The notes beneath the pieces were generated by a model that was not told the origin of the DNA, made no database searches, and was given only the letters and a program-made list of their open reading frames with translations. Source: Achromobacter deleyi (GTDB lineage Bacteria; Pseudomonadota; Gammaproteobacteria; Burkholderiales; Burkholderiaceae_B). Taken from it: 64,000 nucleotides of DNA. Below are positions 43,307-52,268 of this stretch, one piece after another. The translations under genes were made by a program, and so were the position numbers. Location of the stretch: assembly GCF_902859705.1 (NCBI RefSeq), contig NZ_CADIJO010000017.1, positions 61,001 to 125,000 of the forward strand, written 5' to 3'. Position 1 is the first letter of the stretch; the number at the start of each line of letters is the position of its first letter.

Positions 43307-43767
43307 GGAAACGAATAAGCGCCTGCGCCGCCCTGATCGCGCTGGCCCTGCTGCTGGCCAGTCCCGCAAGCGCCCAGGCGCCGTCGCCGCCGCTCTCGCC
43401 CGACCTGGAGCAGCGCGCCGAACACCTGGCGCACGGCCTGCGCTGCCTGGTGTGCCAGAACCAGACCCTGGCCGAATCCAACGCGCCGCTGGCCCACGAC
43501 ATGCGCAACCTGATCCGCGGGCAGTTGGCCGAGGGCCGCAGCGATGCCCAGATCATGCGCTTCTTCGAAGACCGCTACGGCGACTTCGTGCGCTACGACC
43601 CGCCCTTCAAACCCGTCACCTGGCTGCTGTGGCTGGGGCCGTTCGCGCTGCTGGCGCTGGGCTTTGCGGTGCTGCTGCGCACGCTGGCACGGCGGCCCCG
43701 GTCGCGCCCGCCGCTGACGGCTGACGAACGCGCCCGCGCGGCCCGTTACCTGGATTCCGGCCCATGA
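43303..43767 (+). CDS. ccmH: CcmH (CcmL-type), haem lyase thiol subunit
   Basis: A 154-aa protein with a signal peptide ending ASAQAP, the redox motif LRCLVCQNQTLAESNA and one C-terminal membrane helix (TWLLWLGPFALLALGFAVLL). It reduces and presents apocytochrome thiols to CcmF. Overlaps neighbours by ATGA at both ends. Confidence 0.96.
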   Translation: MRKRISACAALIALALLLASPASAQAPSPPLSPDLEQRAEHLAHGLRCLVCQNQTLAESNAPLAHDMRNLIRGQLAEGRSDAQIMRFFEDRYGDFVRYDPPFKPVTWLLWLGPFALLALGFAVLLRTLARRPRSRPPLTADERARAARYLDSGP

Positions 43768-45101
43768 CCCCGCTCTGGCTTGCCGTGCTGGTCCTGCTGC
43801 TGGCCACCCTGCTGTGCCTGGTGCCGCCGCTGCTGCGCCGCCCACCCCCGGCCGCCGCCCGCGAGGCCGATACCGGCCTGCGCGACTTCTATCGCGCCCA
43901 GCGCGAGCAGGTGCAACGCGACCTGCGCGAAGGCGCGCTGAGCGCGGACGCCGCCGCGCGCGCCGACGAGGAGTTGCAGCGCGACCTGCTGCAGGACCTG
44001 GCACAACGCGGCGGCGGCGCGCCGCATGCCACCGGCCACCGCGCCGGCGTCGCCGCGGCCTGCCTGCTGAGCCTGGCCCTGCCGCTGGCCGCGGCCCTGC
44101 TGTATGGCCACCTGGGCAACCCGCGCGCCGCCGCCACGCTGGCGCAGGCCGATGCGGCCGAACCGCATGCCGGCGACGATGGCGACAGCATGGCCCTGGC
44201 CGTCAACGCGCTGGCCCAGCGCCTGCGCGCCGCGCCCGACGATGCCGACGGCTGGTATACGCTGGCCCGTTCCTACGAAACGCTGGGCCGCTACACCGAC
44301 GCGGCGGCCGCCTACCGCCAGGTGTTGCGCCTGGTGCCCGACCAGCCGCAGGTGCTGGCCGACCTGGCCGATGCGCTGTTGTCCGCCAACCAGGGCGCGC
44401 CCGATGCCGGGTCCATCGCCGCCGTTGCGCAGGCCCTGGCGGCCCAGCCGGACCAGCCCAAGGCCCTGGCGTTGGCCGGCATGATGGCGCTGCGGCGGGG
44501 CGACGCCGCAGAAGCACTAGGGTATTGGCAACGCCTGCAGGCGATCCTGCCGCCCGAATCCGAGGCCGCGCGCCAGATCGAATCGAACATCGCCCAAGCC
44601 CGCGCAATGGCGCAGGCGAACGGGGGGAACGGCAACGCGCAGCGCCAGGCGACCGGACCGGCGCCACCACCGGCGGGGGCAGCCCCTACGCCGCAAACCG
44701 CCCTGCCGGGTCCCACGCCGGGCCCTGTCTCCGCGACGGCGGCGCCGTCCGCCGCCCCCGGCCAACTCAGCGGCCACGCCAGCATCGCTCCCGCCCTGCG
44801 GGAACAGGTGCGACCCACCGATACCGTCTTCATCCTGGCGCGTCCGGTATCCGGTTCGCGCATGCCGCTGGCCGTGCTGAAGCTGCAGGTGTCCGACCTG
44901 CCGCGCGCCTTCACGCTGGACGACCGCAACGCCATGTCGCCACAGGCCACGCTGTCCAGCGCCGGCCGCGTCCAGGTCGAAATCCGCGTCAGCCGTTCGG
45001 GTACGCCCGCGGCCCAGCCCGGCGACCTGAGCGGCCTGTTGAGCGAGGTGGCCGTGCCGGGGGCCGGGCTGGAATTGGTGGCCGATACCGTGGTCCGTTG
45101 A
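43764..45101 (+). CDS. ccmI: CcmI/CycH, TPR apocytochrome c chaperone
   Basis: A 445-aa protein with two membrane helices (residues about 4-24 and 97-115), a cytoplasmic loop between them, TPR repeats (about 160-290: ADGWYTLARSYETLGRYTDAAAAYRQVL), a Pro/Ala-rich linker (about 290-335), and a C-terminal beta-rich domain (VFILARPVSGSRMPLAVLKLQVSDLPRAFTLDD) found in full-length CcmI. It binds the C-terminal part of apocytochromes. It is the last gene of the nap-ccm run; no further gene follows on this strand for 740 bp. Confidence 0.93.
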   Translation: MTPLWLAVLVLLLATLLCLVPPLLRRPPPAAAREADTGLRDFYRAQREQVQRDLREGALSADAAARADEELQRDLLQDLAQRGGGAPHATGHRAGVAAACLLSLALPLAAALLYGHLGNPRAAATLAQADAAEPHAGDDGDSMALAVNALAQRLRAAPDDADGWYTLARSYETLGRYTDAAAAYRQVLRLVPDQPQVLADLADALLSANQGAPDAGSIAAVAQALAAQPDQPKALALAGMMALRRGDAAEALGYWQRLQAILPPESEAARQIESNIAQARAMAQANGGNGNAQRQATGPAPPPAGAAPTPQTALPGPTPGPVSATAAPSAAPGQLSGHASIAPALREQVRPTDTVFILARPVSGSRMPLAVLKLQVSDLPRAFTLDDRNAMSPQATLSSAGRVQVEIRVSRSGTPAAQPGDLSGLLSEVAVPGAGLELVADTVVR

Positions 45102-45142
45102 CCGCGGGCCGGCCTACACCGGTCTCGTCACTCGGCCGCGGG

Positions 45143-45688
45143 TCACGCCGGCAGCGTCAACGCCTGCCGCCAGGCGGCCAGCTTTTCGTCGAACCTGGCG
45201 GCAGCGTGGGCCGGGCTGGTGGAGGGCAGGTCGACATATTGCAAGGACCGCCCGGCATCCAGCCCGGGCAGCACATGCCGACGGTAAAGCGCTGCCGCCT
45301 TGCCGCCGTTGAAGCAAATGCGCACCACGTGAGGATGCTCTGCCAGGAAGACGGCGAAGTCGTTGGCAACCAGGGTGTCGGGCCGAATGGCTGCATCCAG
45401 GCTGCCGGGGCGCTCGCACGCTTGCAGGACGTCCCAGAGCGCGATGCGGGCGCGTTGCAGGGCTGCCAGGCGTTCGGGGTAGTCCTGGGAGGGGTCAAAG
45501 CCCAGGACCGCGCCCGCGATGGGCCAGAAGGCATTGCGCGGATGGGCGTAGTAACGCGCTTGCTTGAGCGAGGCGATGCCGGGCATCGAGCCCAGGACCA
45601 GGATGCGGGCGTCGGCGGCGGCGACAGGGGCAAAGCCTTGGACGTGGTCGGCAGGCGTGGCCCGGGAGGGGGCTGCAGGTGAAGACAT
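45143..45688 (-). CDS. DNA-deoxyinosine (hypoxanthine-DNA) glycosylase
   Basis: A 181-aa uracil-DNA-glycosylase-fold protein. The signature LVLGSMPGIASLKQARYYAHPRNAFWPI matches the hypoxanthine-DNA glycosylase subfamily (UDG family 6), which removes deaminated adenine from DNA. The second motif NGGKAAALYRR and the final LPSTSPAHA are also present. The ATG at 45688 is preferred over 45754, since the first 22 codons of the longer frame are not family-like, although neither has a clear ribosome site. It is convergent with ccmI, 41 bp apart. Confidence 0.88.
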   Translation of the reverse strand: MSSPAAPSRATPADHVQGFAPVAAADARILVLGSMPGIASLKQARYYAHPRNAFWPIAGAVLGFDPSQDYPERLAALQRARIALWDVLQACERPGSLDAAIRPDTLVANDFAVFLAEHPHVVRICFNGGKAAALYRRHVLPGLDAGRSLQYVDLPSTSPAHAAARFDEKLAAWRQALTLPA

Positions 45689-45808
45689 GGCGCAAGGATA
45701 CGTGAGCCGACAGGAACGCGCCCAGTGTCCTGTTGATGGAACAGTGCTTATCAATACCAGGGTCTACCGAAACAAGCCTGTCGCCCTTATCTTGGTAGGT
45801 ATGACGAA

Positions 45809-45825
45809 CGGCCCCGTAGGGGCCG
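45809..45825. promoter_or_regulatory. Hairpin just upstream of pirin gene
   Basis: CGGCCCC (45809-45815), loop GTA, GGGGCCG (45819-45825): a perfect 7-bp stem ending 6 bp before the AGGA ribosome site. It could modulate translation of the pirin gene or end the preceding plus-strand transcript; no T run follows. Confidence 0.45.
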
Positions 45826-45844
45826 CGCAACAGGAATGACGATC

Positions 45845-46708
45845 ATGAAGAAGATTCTGGGTGTGCATGCCAGTCCGCGTCCCCACTGGGTGGGCGACGG
45901 CTTTCCGGTGCGCTCGATGTTTTCCTATGGGGACAAGGGCAAGGATGTCAGCCCCTTCCTGCTGCTGGACTACGCGGGTCCGGCACAGTTCGCGCCGGCC
46001 ACGCAGCCGCGCGGGGTGGGCCAGCATCCGCACCGCGGGTTCGAGACCGTGACGATCGTGTACAGCGGCGAAGTCGAGCATCGCGATTCCACCGGAAACG
46101 GTGGCGTGATCGGGCCGGGCGACGTGCAATGGATGACGGCGGCATCGGGCATCCTGCACGAGGAATTCCATTCGCCCGCCTTCACGCGCCAGGGCGGCGA
46201 GCTGGAAATGGTGCAGCTGTGGGTGAACCTGCCGGCCAAGGACAAGAAGGCCCCCGCTGGCTATCAAAGCCTGCTGAACGCGGATATTCCGGTGGTGTCG
46301 CTGCCGGACGACGCGGGGTCGCTGCGCGTCATCGCCGGCAGCTTCGCGGGCCAGGCGGGGCCTGCGCGCACGTTCACGCCGATCGACGTCTGGGACGTGC
46401 GCCTGGCCGCCGGCAAGTCGGCGACGTTCGAGATTCCCGCGGGCCGCAACAGCATGCTGGTGATGCTGCGCGGCACGGTGCTGGTGAACGGCGAATCGGT
46501 GGCGCGCGATGCGCAGCTGACGCTGTTCGGCCGCGACGGTGATTCGATCACGGTCGAAGCCAACAACGACGCCGTGTTCCTCGTGCTGAGCGGCGAGCCG
46601 ATCGACGAGCCGGTGGTGGGTTATGGACCGTTCGTGATGAATTCGCAGGCCGAAATCGTCGAAGCGATCCAGGACTTCAACGCCGGCAAGTACGGGCAGA
46701 TGCACTAA
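45845..46708 (+). CDS. Pirin-family protein
   Basis: A 287-aa bicupin. The N-terminal metal-binding cupin has the pirin block GVGQHPHRGFETVTIVYSGEVEHRDSTGNGGVIGPGDVQWMTAASGILHEEF with the His-x-His and Glu ligands. The C-terminal cupin carries no clear metal set. Bacterial pirins act as quercetin dioxygenase-like enzymes or as stress regulators. AGGA at proper spacing supports the ATG at 45845 rather than 45836. Function here is unassigned. Confidence 0.9.
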   Translation: MKKILGVHASPRPHWVGDGFPVRSMFSYGDKGKDVSPFLLLDYAGPAQFAPATQPRGVGQHPHRGFETVTIVYSGEVEHRDSTGNGGVIGPGDVQWMTAASGILHEEFHSPAFTRQGGELEMVQLWVNLPAKDKKAPAGYQSLLNADIPVVSLPDDAGSLRVIAGSFAGQAGPARTFTPIDVWDVRLAAGKSATFEIPAGRNSMLVMLRGTVLVNGESVARDAQLTLFGRDGDSITVEANNDAVFLVLSGEPIDEPVVGYGPFVMNSQAEIVEAIQDFNAGKYGQMH

Positions 46709-47010
46709 GGCGCGTGACCCGGCGGGCGGGGCCGAATCGGCGTCCCTGCCCGCCAGCCGATTCTCGCGGCAAAGCAAGACAGCGCGGCCCTTCATTGCGA
46801 AGGTGGCCTGTTTTGCGCAGTCCGCGGATAGGCGCTGCGAAAAACGGATAGTTTTTCCGCTTCCGGGACGGGTTTTCCAGCAGGTCAGCGGGGCCGGCGG
46901 CGCTTTACTATTGGGGCCATCAAAAGGCCCATGCCGCAAGCGGCGCGACGGGCCTGGGACCCCGGCGGCGACAGGCCGGACACCTGGACAAGAGCGAGGA
47001 AATCCCGGCC
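46709..47010. other. Intergenic region between pirin and AraC genes
   Basis: About 300 bp. GGCGGGC (46721-46727) and GCCCGCC (46748-46754) could form a terminator-like stem for pirin without a T run. No gene is supported. Confidence 0.4.
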
Positions 47011-48159
47011 ATGCTGAACACGATGCAGTCCGATGCCGGCACGTCATGGCCGTCGGTCGAGCCGCGGTCGGCCGAGCGTGGCCCGGCCGTGGCAAGCCCG
47101 ACTTATCGCAGCAATGCCGAGCGCGGGCCTACCCGGCCTGAAAAAGCCTGTCCGTCTGCGCCAGACGCCCGATCCGCCGCCTGGCGGGTGGATGCCGTAT
47201 TGGCGATGCCGGCGCAGCAGTTGTTCGCGTCGGGTGACCTGGACGAAGCGCGGTCGATGGTGGGCCGGGTGATGCGGCCGCATCTGCTGGGCGTGGTGGG
47301 GCCGCGGCAGCGGCTCGATGCCCGCATGCATCACCAGCCGCTGGGCGAGGTGTCGCTGAACCGGTTGCGCTATGGCGCGGATGTCGAGATCCGGCCGGGG
47401 CCGCTTGAAGATTTCTTCCTGGTGCAGATGCCGCTGTCGGGCACGGCCACCATCGAAAGCGGCCCGCAGCGGGTGGATTCGACGCCCGAGGTCGCTTCGG
47501 TGGTCAGCCCCGACGACGACCTGGCGATGCGCTGGGCGGACGACAACGACCAGTTCATGCTGCGCATCGGCCGATCGCTGCTGGAACGCACGTTGGTAGG
47601 CCACCTGGGCGTGACGCTGGACCGGCCGCTGCGCTTCCAGCTGGGCTTTCGCTGGCGCGAGTGCCCGGCGTGGCGCTGCCTGATGGCGTATCTGCTGGAC
47701 TGCTCGTCGCAGCACACTGACCTGGCCGAGCACAAGCTGATCGTGCACCAGATGGAACAGCTGGTGGCCGCGACGCTGCTGTCCGCCCTGCCCCACAACT
47801 ACAGCAACACGCCGGCCAGCCGCCGCGCCGCGGTGCTGCCGCGCCACGTGCGCTGCGTGCAGGACTATCTGCAGGCGCATGCGCACGAACCGGTCAGCGC
47901 CGAACAGCTGGCGCGCATCGCGGGCGTCAGCGTGCGCAGCCTGTATGCCGGCTTCAAGGAATTCCTGGGCGTCAGCCCGATGCACTACCTGCGCGACCTG
48001 CGCATGGAACGCGCGCGCGCCGAACTGGTGTCGGGCGAATGCCAGAACATCGCCGGCGTGGCGCTGCGCTGGGGCTTCGCGCACCTGGGCCGTTTCAGCA
48101 CCGGCTACAAGGCGCGCTACGGCGAAAGCCCCAGCCAGAGCCTGCGCCGCCACGGCTGA
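47011..48159 (+). CDS. AraC/XylS-family activator
   Basis: A 382-aa regulator. After a 60-residue unstructured leader comes an AraC_binding_2-type sensor domain (about residues 90-240: VSLNRLRYGADVEIRPGPLEDFFLVQMPLSG), then a C-terminal double HTH (EQLARIAGVSVRSLYAGFKEFLGVSPMHYLRDLRMERAR ... VALRWGFAHLGRFSTGYKARYGESPSQ). This domain order is typical of XylS/FeaR/BenR activators of aromatic catabolic operons. The minus-strand monooxygenase operon faces it and ends 75-1000 bp away, so it is the best candidate for its regulator. A shorter start inside the leader (47023) is possible. Confidence 0.88.
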   Translation: MLNTMQSDAGTSWPSVEPRSAERGPAVASPTYRSNAERGPTRPEKACPSAPDARSAAWRVDAVLAMPAQQLFASGDLDEARSMVGRVMRPHLLGVVGPRQRLDARMHHQPLGEVSLNRLRYGADVEIRPGPLEDFFLVQMPLSGTATIESGPQRVDSTPEVASVVSPDDDLAMRWADDNDQFMLRIGRSLLERTLVGHLGVTLDRPLRFQLGFRWRECPAWRCLMAYLLDCSSQHTDLAEHKLIVHQMEQLVAATLLSALPHNYSNTPASRRAAVLPRHVRCVQDYLQAHAHEPVSAEQLARIAGVSVRSLYAGFKEFLGVSPMHYLRDLRMERARAELVSGECQNIAGVALRWGFAHLGRFSTGYKARYGESPSQSLRRHG

Positions 48160-48234
48160 CGAATTCGGCAGGCGAGGCACGATCGGCAAGACGCACGGGG
48201 CCTTCCGCCCAAACGCGCATTCGCATTGCGAGGG

Positions 48235-48657
48235 CTAGCGCGGCTTCCAGGTCAGCCCGTCGGTCGAGCGGTATTCCGGCGTGCCCGTGCAGCAGCCGCC
48301 CGCGCCGAATGCCTGGCGGCCGATGAAGGCCTTGATGAAGCCTTTGCCCACCGTCAGTTCCTGGCGCACGCAGATCGTGGGCAGCGGGTAGAAGTCGCCT
48401 TCCAGCACCAGCGTCCAGGCCACGTTGTCGCCCTCTGCCGGGTCTACCTTGTAGACCTTGCATTCATGCATGAGCAGGTGGATGGGCTTGCCCGCCAGCG
48501 TGCCCTTGAATTGGAGTTCTTCCGGGGTTTCCTGGGTGGCCAGGGTTTCAGCCGTGTACTTGGACCCGGCGGGCGGCGGCGGCAGCGACGAATCGCAGCC
48601 CGCCAGCGCCACCGCCGCGCACACGCTCAAAGCCCGGCGGCGGAAGGTGCGGGTCAT
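48235..48657 (-). CDS. Hypothetical lipoprotein
   Basis: A 140-aa lipoprotein with signal peptide MTRTFRRRALSVCAAVALAGC (lipobox ALAGC, Cys21). The mature part has four further Cys (HECK, TICV and a GGCCTG pair) and begins with a Pro-rich spacer. I do not recognise the family. It lies 12 bp after the glutaredoxin gene in the same direction, so the two may be co-transcribed. Confidence 0.7.
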   Translation of the reverse strand: MTRTFRRRALSVCAAVALAGCDSSLPPPPAGSKYTAETLATQETPEELQFKGTLAGKPIHLLMHECKVYKVDPAEGDNVAWTLVLEGDFYPLPTICVRQELTVGKGFIKAFIGRQAFGAGGCCTGTPEYRSTDGLTWKPR

Positions 48658-48669
48658 GGCGTGAACCCG

Positions 48670-49044
48670 TCAGGCCACGTTGGCGTAGCGTTGTTCAAGG
48701 TAGGCAATGATGTCGTTGGACTCGTACATCCAGCGCGTGCCGCCCGGTTCCTCGATGCGCAGGCAAGGCACCTTGACCTTGCCGCCGCCGGCCTGCAATT
48801 CGGCGCGCGCCTGGGGATCGCCCTTGGCATCGCGCAGCGCCACGGGCACGTTCAAGCGGTGGATGGCGCGCCGCGTCTTGACGCAGAACGGGCAGGCATG
48901 GAATTGATAGAGCGACAGCGCAGCCGCTTCGCGGTTGACGGCGGCCTGGCCTTGCGCCGAACGCTGTTGCGGGCGCGGGCGGGTAAGCGCGTCGCCCAGG
49001 ACTATCAGTTGACCCACACCGACACGCAGGGCTTTCACAATCAT
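48670..49044 (-). CDS. Glutaredoxin-family protein with N-terminal membrane-proximal segment
   Basis: A 124-aa protein with the glutaredoxin active site YQFHACPFCVKTRRAIHR and the cis-Pro segment VKVPCLRIEE. The N-terminal 25 residues (MIVKALRVGVGQLIVLGDALTRP) are hydrophobic, as in membrane-associated bacterial glutaredoxins. ATG at 49044 is chosen; a TTG at 49053 is upstream. It is 145 bp downstream of the porin gene, so its membership of that operon is uncertain. Confidence 0.85.
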   Translation of the reverse strand: MIVKALRVGVGQLIVLGDALTRPRPQQRSAQGQAAVNREAAALSLYQFHACPFCVKTRRAIHRLNVPVALRDAKGDPQARAELQAGGGKVKVPCLRIEEPGGTRWMYESNDIIAYLEQRYANVA

Positions 49045-49188
49045 GGATGGCAACTTGAAACGAAGAGAGGCCTTGAGTCTAGCCCATTCGCGGCGACAGG
49101 CGGGTTACGCCCCGCCCTGCCGCCCCCTCCTGCCGCCCCCCTTCCCCGCGGCGGGCCCGCTTGCCGGGCGGACCCGCCGCACGCCGCT

Positions 49189-50082
49189 TTAGAACGGAAT
49201 GGCCAGCTTGACGTAGAGCTGCTGGCCTTCCGGCCGGTTCTTGACCTGGAATTCCTGCTGCCATTTGGCGGTGAACAGCCAGCCCCGGTCGTTCATGTAG
49301 CGCACCGACGGGCCGACGCCAAAGGCGCGGGCACGGCCGGCGGCGCTGTTGGGGCCGTTGTCGTCGGTGACCTGCTGGAAGGCATGGCCGCCCACACCCA
49401 GCACCCAGCCCTTGCCCACGCCCCAACCCACCGCGTAATCAGCGTGGATGGCCTGGCCCGAACGCGTGTCCGTGGCGGAATTGCGGAAGTTGAAGTCGTA
49501 CATCAGCTTCAGGTCGGCGTTGAAGCCATCCGGACTGATGCGGCTGAGCGCGAACACCGGCTGCGCGGTCCAGTAGTTCTTGCCCAGGCTGGACGGATCG
49601 TTGCGGCTGTATTCGCCGGTGGGCGCGTACATGTCCAGCCCGACCACGTAGTGCAGCGATTCGGACAGGTGATAACCCAGCGCCACGCCCAGCGTCATGT
49701 CGCCCAGGCCCGTGCTGCGGTAGCGCTGGCCGCCCGCCTTGAAGGTCACGTCCAGCAACGGCGCGATGGCATGGAAAGCCAGCTGGCCGCCCAGCACCTG
49801 CTGCGGCGTCACCCAGATCAGGCGCGGGGCCAGCACGTTGACGTCGACCTTGAAGTCCGGCACCGGCAGGCGTTCGCCGTCGTTGCCGCGCAGCTTGTCG
49901 TAGCGGGCGCCGCCGCCGTAGATCAGCATGTGCACGCCAGGCGGCGGCAGCGCGCCCGACATGAAGTTCTCCAGGCCGTCCGGATAGATGCCCAAGCCGC
50001 CGCCTTCCGTGGCGTGCGCCGCGGTGCTTGCCAGCGCCAATGCCGCGGCGCAAGCCAGCCGGCGTTTCAGGTGTCTCTTCAT
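49189..50082 (-). CDS. MetA/SphA-like outer-membrane protein of catabolic operons
   Basis: A 297-aa outer-membrane beta-barrel. Signal peptide MKRHLKRRLACAAALALASTAAHATEGG, then the conserved GGGLGIYPDGLENFMSGALPPPGVHMLIY and the closing Phe (KLAIPF). This is the phenol-degradation MetA/SphA family, which often sits in aromatic or terpenoid degradation clusters and is thought to admit hydrophobic substrates. It overlaps the FAD oxidoreductase by ATGA, so it belongs to that operon. No ligand can be named. Confidence 0.88.
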   Translation of the reverse strand: MKRHLKRRLACAAALALASTAAHATEGGGLGIYPDGLENFMSGALPPPGVHMLIYGGGARYDKLRGNDGERLPVPDFKVDVNVLAPRLIWVTPQQVLGGQLAFHAIAPLLDVTFKAGGQRYRSTGLGDMTLGVALGYHLSESLHYVVGLDMYAPTGEYSRNDPSSLGKNYWTAQPVFALSRISPDGFNADLKLMYDFNFRNSATDTRSGQAIHADYAVGWGVGKGWVLGVGGHAFQQVTDDNGPNSAAGRARAFGVGPSVRYMNDRGWLFTAKWQQEFQVKNRPEGQQLYVKLAIPF

Positions 50083-51707
50083 GTTCCGCTCCTGCCCCCG
50101 CGGGGCGCGAGATGTTGCGCGACGAGATAGCCGGAACCGCCGCCCAGTCCGGGGCCCGGATGGGTGGCGGCGCCGATGTGGAAAAGATTGCGCAGCGGCG
50201 TGCGATGGCCGCGCGCGCCGTGGCCGCCGGCAAAGGGCCGCAGCCAGAAGAACTGGTCGGGCGAGCACACGCCCGCGTACGGATCGCCGCCCACCAGGTT
50301 GCAATTGAGCGATTCCAGGTCGGCCGGGCTGTAGCTGCGGCGCCCGACGATGCGCGACGCCAGGCCCGGCATGACCGCTTCCAGGCGCGCCTGTACGCGG
50401 TCGGCCATGGCTTCGCGCAGCGCCTCGGTCCAGCGGCCATCGGCGGGCGGCGCGATCAGGCCGGCGGCGTCGCCCTTGATGCGCACCGGCAGTTCCTGCA
50501 TCTGCACCCACAGGATCCAGCCGCCCTCCGGCGCGCGCGACGGGTCCACCGCCGTAGGTTGGCCGATGGCCAGCGTGGGCCGCGCGGGCAACAGGCCGTT
50601 GTTGGCCTCGGTGACCGACGCACAGACCTGTTCCATGCTGTCGGTCAGGTGCACCAGCGGCACGTGGCGCAGTTCCGGCGTCAGCCAATCGGGCGGCGCG
50701 TTCAGCGCGAAATGGATCTGCATGCCGCCGCGGCCATGGCGATAGCCGGCGGCGCGCTGGCGCACGGGTTCGGGCGCATCCGGCAACAACGTGCCGTAGA
50801 GCTGGCCGGGCACGACGTTGCACACCACCGCCTCGGTCGCGCGAAACTCGCGGCCCCCTGCCCGCACGCCCACTGCGCGGCGCCGCCGGCCTTCGCCCTG
50901 GGTCTGCACGCGTTCGACCGTGGTGTGGGTCAGCAGCCGGCCGCCGTGCTGTTCGATCACCTTGGCCAGCGCATCCACCACGCCTTGGCTGCCGCCCTTG
51001 ACCACCGGCATGCCGCCGGCCACCACTGCGGCAAAGGTCAGCTTGCCGATCAGCGCCGAGCAGGCATCGTCCGGGCCCAGGCCGGTGTGCAGCACCCATG
51101 GCGCGATCAGGGCGCGCACGCCATCGGACTGCAGCTCGCGCTCGGACCAGCGGCGAAAGCTCTCCAGGGAATCGGCGGCAAAGCCCAGCAGCCCGTCCAG
51201 GCCGCGCCGGCGCCATTCCTTGAACAGCAGCTTGAGCATGCCGGCCCCGTAGGGGTTCTGGCCCAGCAGGCCGAAGGTCAGCGCCGCGTCTTGCCCGAAC
51301 AGGCGCTGCGCCATGGCGCCAAAGGCCTGGCCGTCGCCTGGCGCCCAGGCGTCCAGCCGGCGCACGCTGTCTTCGATGTCCTGCTTCAGGGCCACGCCGC
51401 TGCCGTCCGGCCGCACCAGGCCGGTGGTGTAGCCGCACTGGGCGAATTCCAGTCCGGCAGCCTGCAAGGCGGGTTTGAGCGCCGCATAGGCCGGACTGCC
51501 GACGAACAGCGGATACCAGCTGGACAGCACGTCGTGGCGATAGCCGGGGAACAGTTCCTCGGTACGGATGCAGCCACCCAGGCGGTCGTTGCGTTCCAGC
51601 ACCAGCACCGATTTGCCGCGCTGCGCCAGCAAGGCGGCGCACACCAGCGAATTCATGCCGCTGCCCACCACGATGATCTGGGGGTCGGCCGTTGAAGGTT
51701 GGGTCAT
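50079..51707 (-). CDS. FAD-dependent oxidoreductase (phytoene-desaturase-like)
   Basis: A 542-aa flavoprotein. The N-terminal dinucleotide-binding motif is IIVVGSGMNSLVCAALLAQRGKSVLVLERNDRLGG. The overall layout and C-terminal PFAGGHGARGHRTPLRNLFHIGAATHPGPGLGGGSGYLVAQ match the carotenoid/phytoene desaturase-related oxidoreductases that include retinol saturase-like enzymes. No carotenoid genes are nearby, so it more likely acts on the product of the StyAB-like oxygenase. Its stop overlaps the porin start by four bases. Confidence 0.85.
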   Translation of the reverse strand: MTQPSTADPQIIVVGSGMNSLVCAALLAQRGKSVLVLERNDRLGGCIRTEELFPGYRHDVLSSWYPLFVGSPAYAALKPALQAAGLEFAQCGYTTGLVRPDGSGVALKQDIEDSVRRLDAWAPGDGQAFGAMAQRLFGQDAALTFGLLGQNPYGAGMLKLLFKEWRRRGLDGLLGFAADSLESFRRWSERELQSDGVRALIAPWVLHTGLGPDDACSALIGKLTFAAVVAGGMPVVKGGSQGVVDALAKVIEQHGGRLLTHTTVERVQTQGEGRRRRAVGVRAGGREFRATEAVVCNVVPGQLYGTLLPDAPEPVRQRAAGYRHGRGGMQIHFALNAPPDWLTPELRHVPLVHLTDSMEQVCASVTEANNGLLPARPTLAIGQPTAVDPSRAPEGGWILWVQMQELPVRIKGDAAGLIAPPADGRWTEALREAMADRVQARLEAVMPGLASRIVGRRSYSPADLESLNCNLVGGDPYAGVCSPDQFFWLRPFAGGHGARGHRTPLRNLFHIGAATHPGPGLGGGSGYLVAQHLAPRGGRSGT

Positions 51708-51758
51708 GGGGGAATCAGTTCGGTTGCGTCAGGGTCGGGGCGTCGATGGGGCGGCGCG

Positions 51759-52268
51759 TCAATTCGGTTGCAGCAATTCGGTGAACCGGCCCGCGTGGAA
51801 CACCAGCGGCGTGGCGGCCACGCTGGCCACGCGCAGCACCCGGCCGAACAGCAGCAGGTGGTCGCCCGCCGGGCTTTGCTGGTCGTTGGCGCAGACCAGC
51901 GTGGCCACCGCACCGACAATGGCGGGCACGCCCTCGGGCACTTCGTGCAACGCGGTGCCGTCGAACTTGTCGGGCACCGCCGGGTCGGCAAAGCGCCGCG
52001 CCAGCGCTTCCTGGCCACAGGCCAGCACGCTGATGGTGAAGTGGCGGCAATCACGAAACGCCGCCAGGTTTGGCGAACGGTTCACCAGGCTCCACAGCAC
52101 CAGCGGCGGGTCCAGCGACAGCGACGCGAACGAATTGATGGTCAGCCCGACGTTGCGGCCGTCCGGACAACGCGTGGCCACGATGGCCACGCCGGTCGGG
52201 TAACTGCCCAGCACGCCGCGCAGGACCTTGGGGTGCAGGTCGGTGCTGCCCCAGTCCAGGGCCGCCAT
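51759..52268 (-). CDS. StyB-like NADH:FAD oxidoreductase
   Basis: A 169-aa flavin reductase of the small HpaC/StyB class. It contains HPKVLRGVLGSYPTGVAIVATRCPDGRNVGLTINSFASLSLDPPLVLWSL. It supplies reduced FAD to the adjacent StyA-like oxygenase. Its ATG overlaps the oxygenase stop (TGATG), so production of both is coupled. Confidence 0.92.
   Translation of the reverse strand: MAALDWGSTDLHPKVLRGVLGSYPTGVAIVATRCPDGRNVGLTINSFASLSLDPPLVLWSLVNRSPNLAAFRDCRHFTISVLACGQEALARRFADPAVPDKFDGTALHEVPEGVPAIVGAVATLVCANDQQSPAGDHLLLFGRVLRVASVAATPLVFHAGRFTELLQPN

Noticed and set aside
49189..51642. One 817-codon protein spanning the porin and FAD oxidoreductase
   Set aside because: The frame reads through the FAD gene out of phase. 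The porin has its own signal peptide at 50082, and the FAD oxidoreductase is in another frame.
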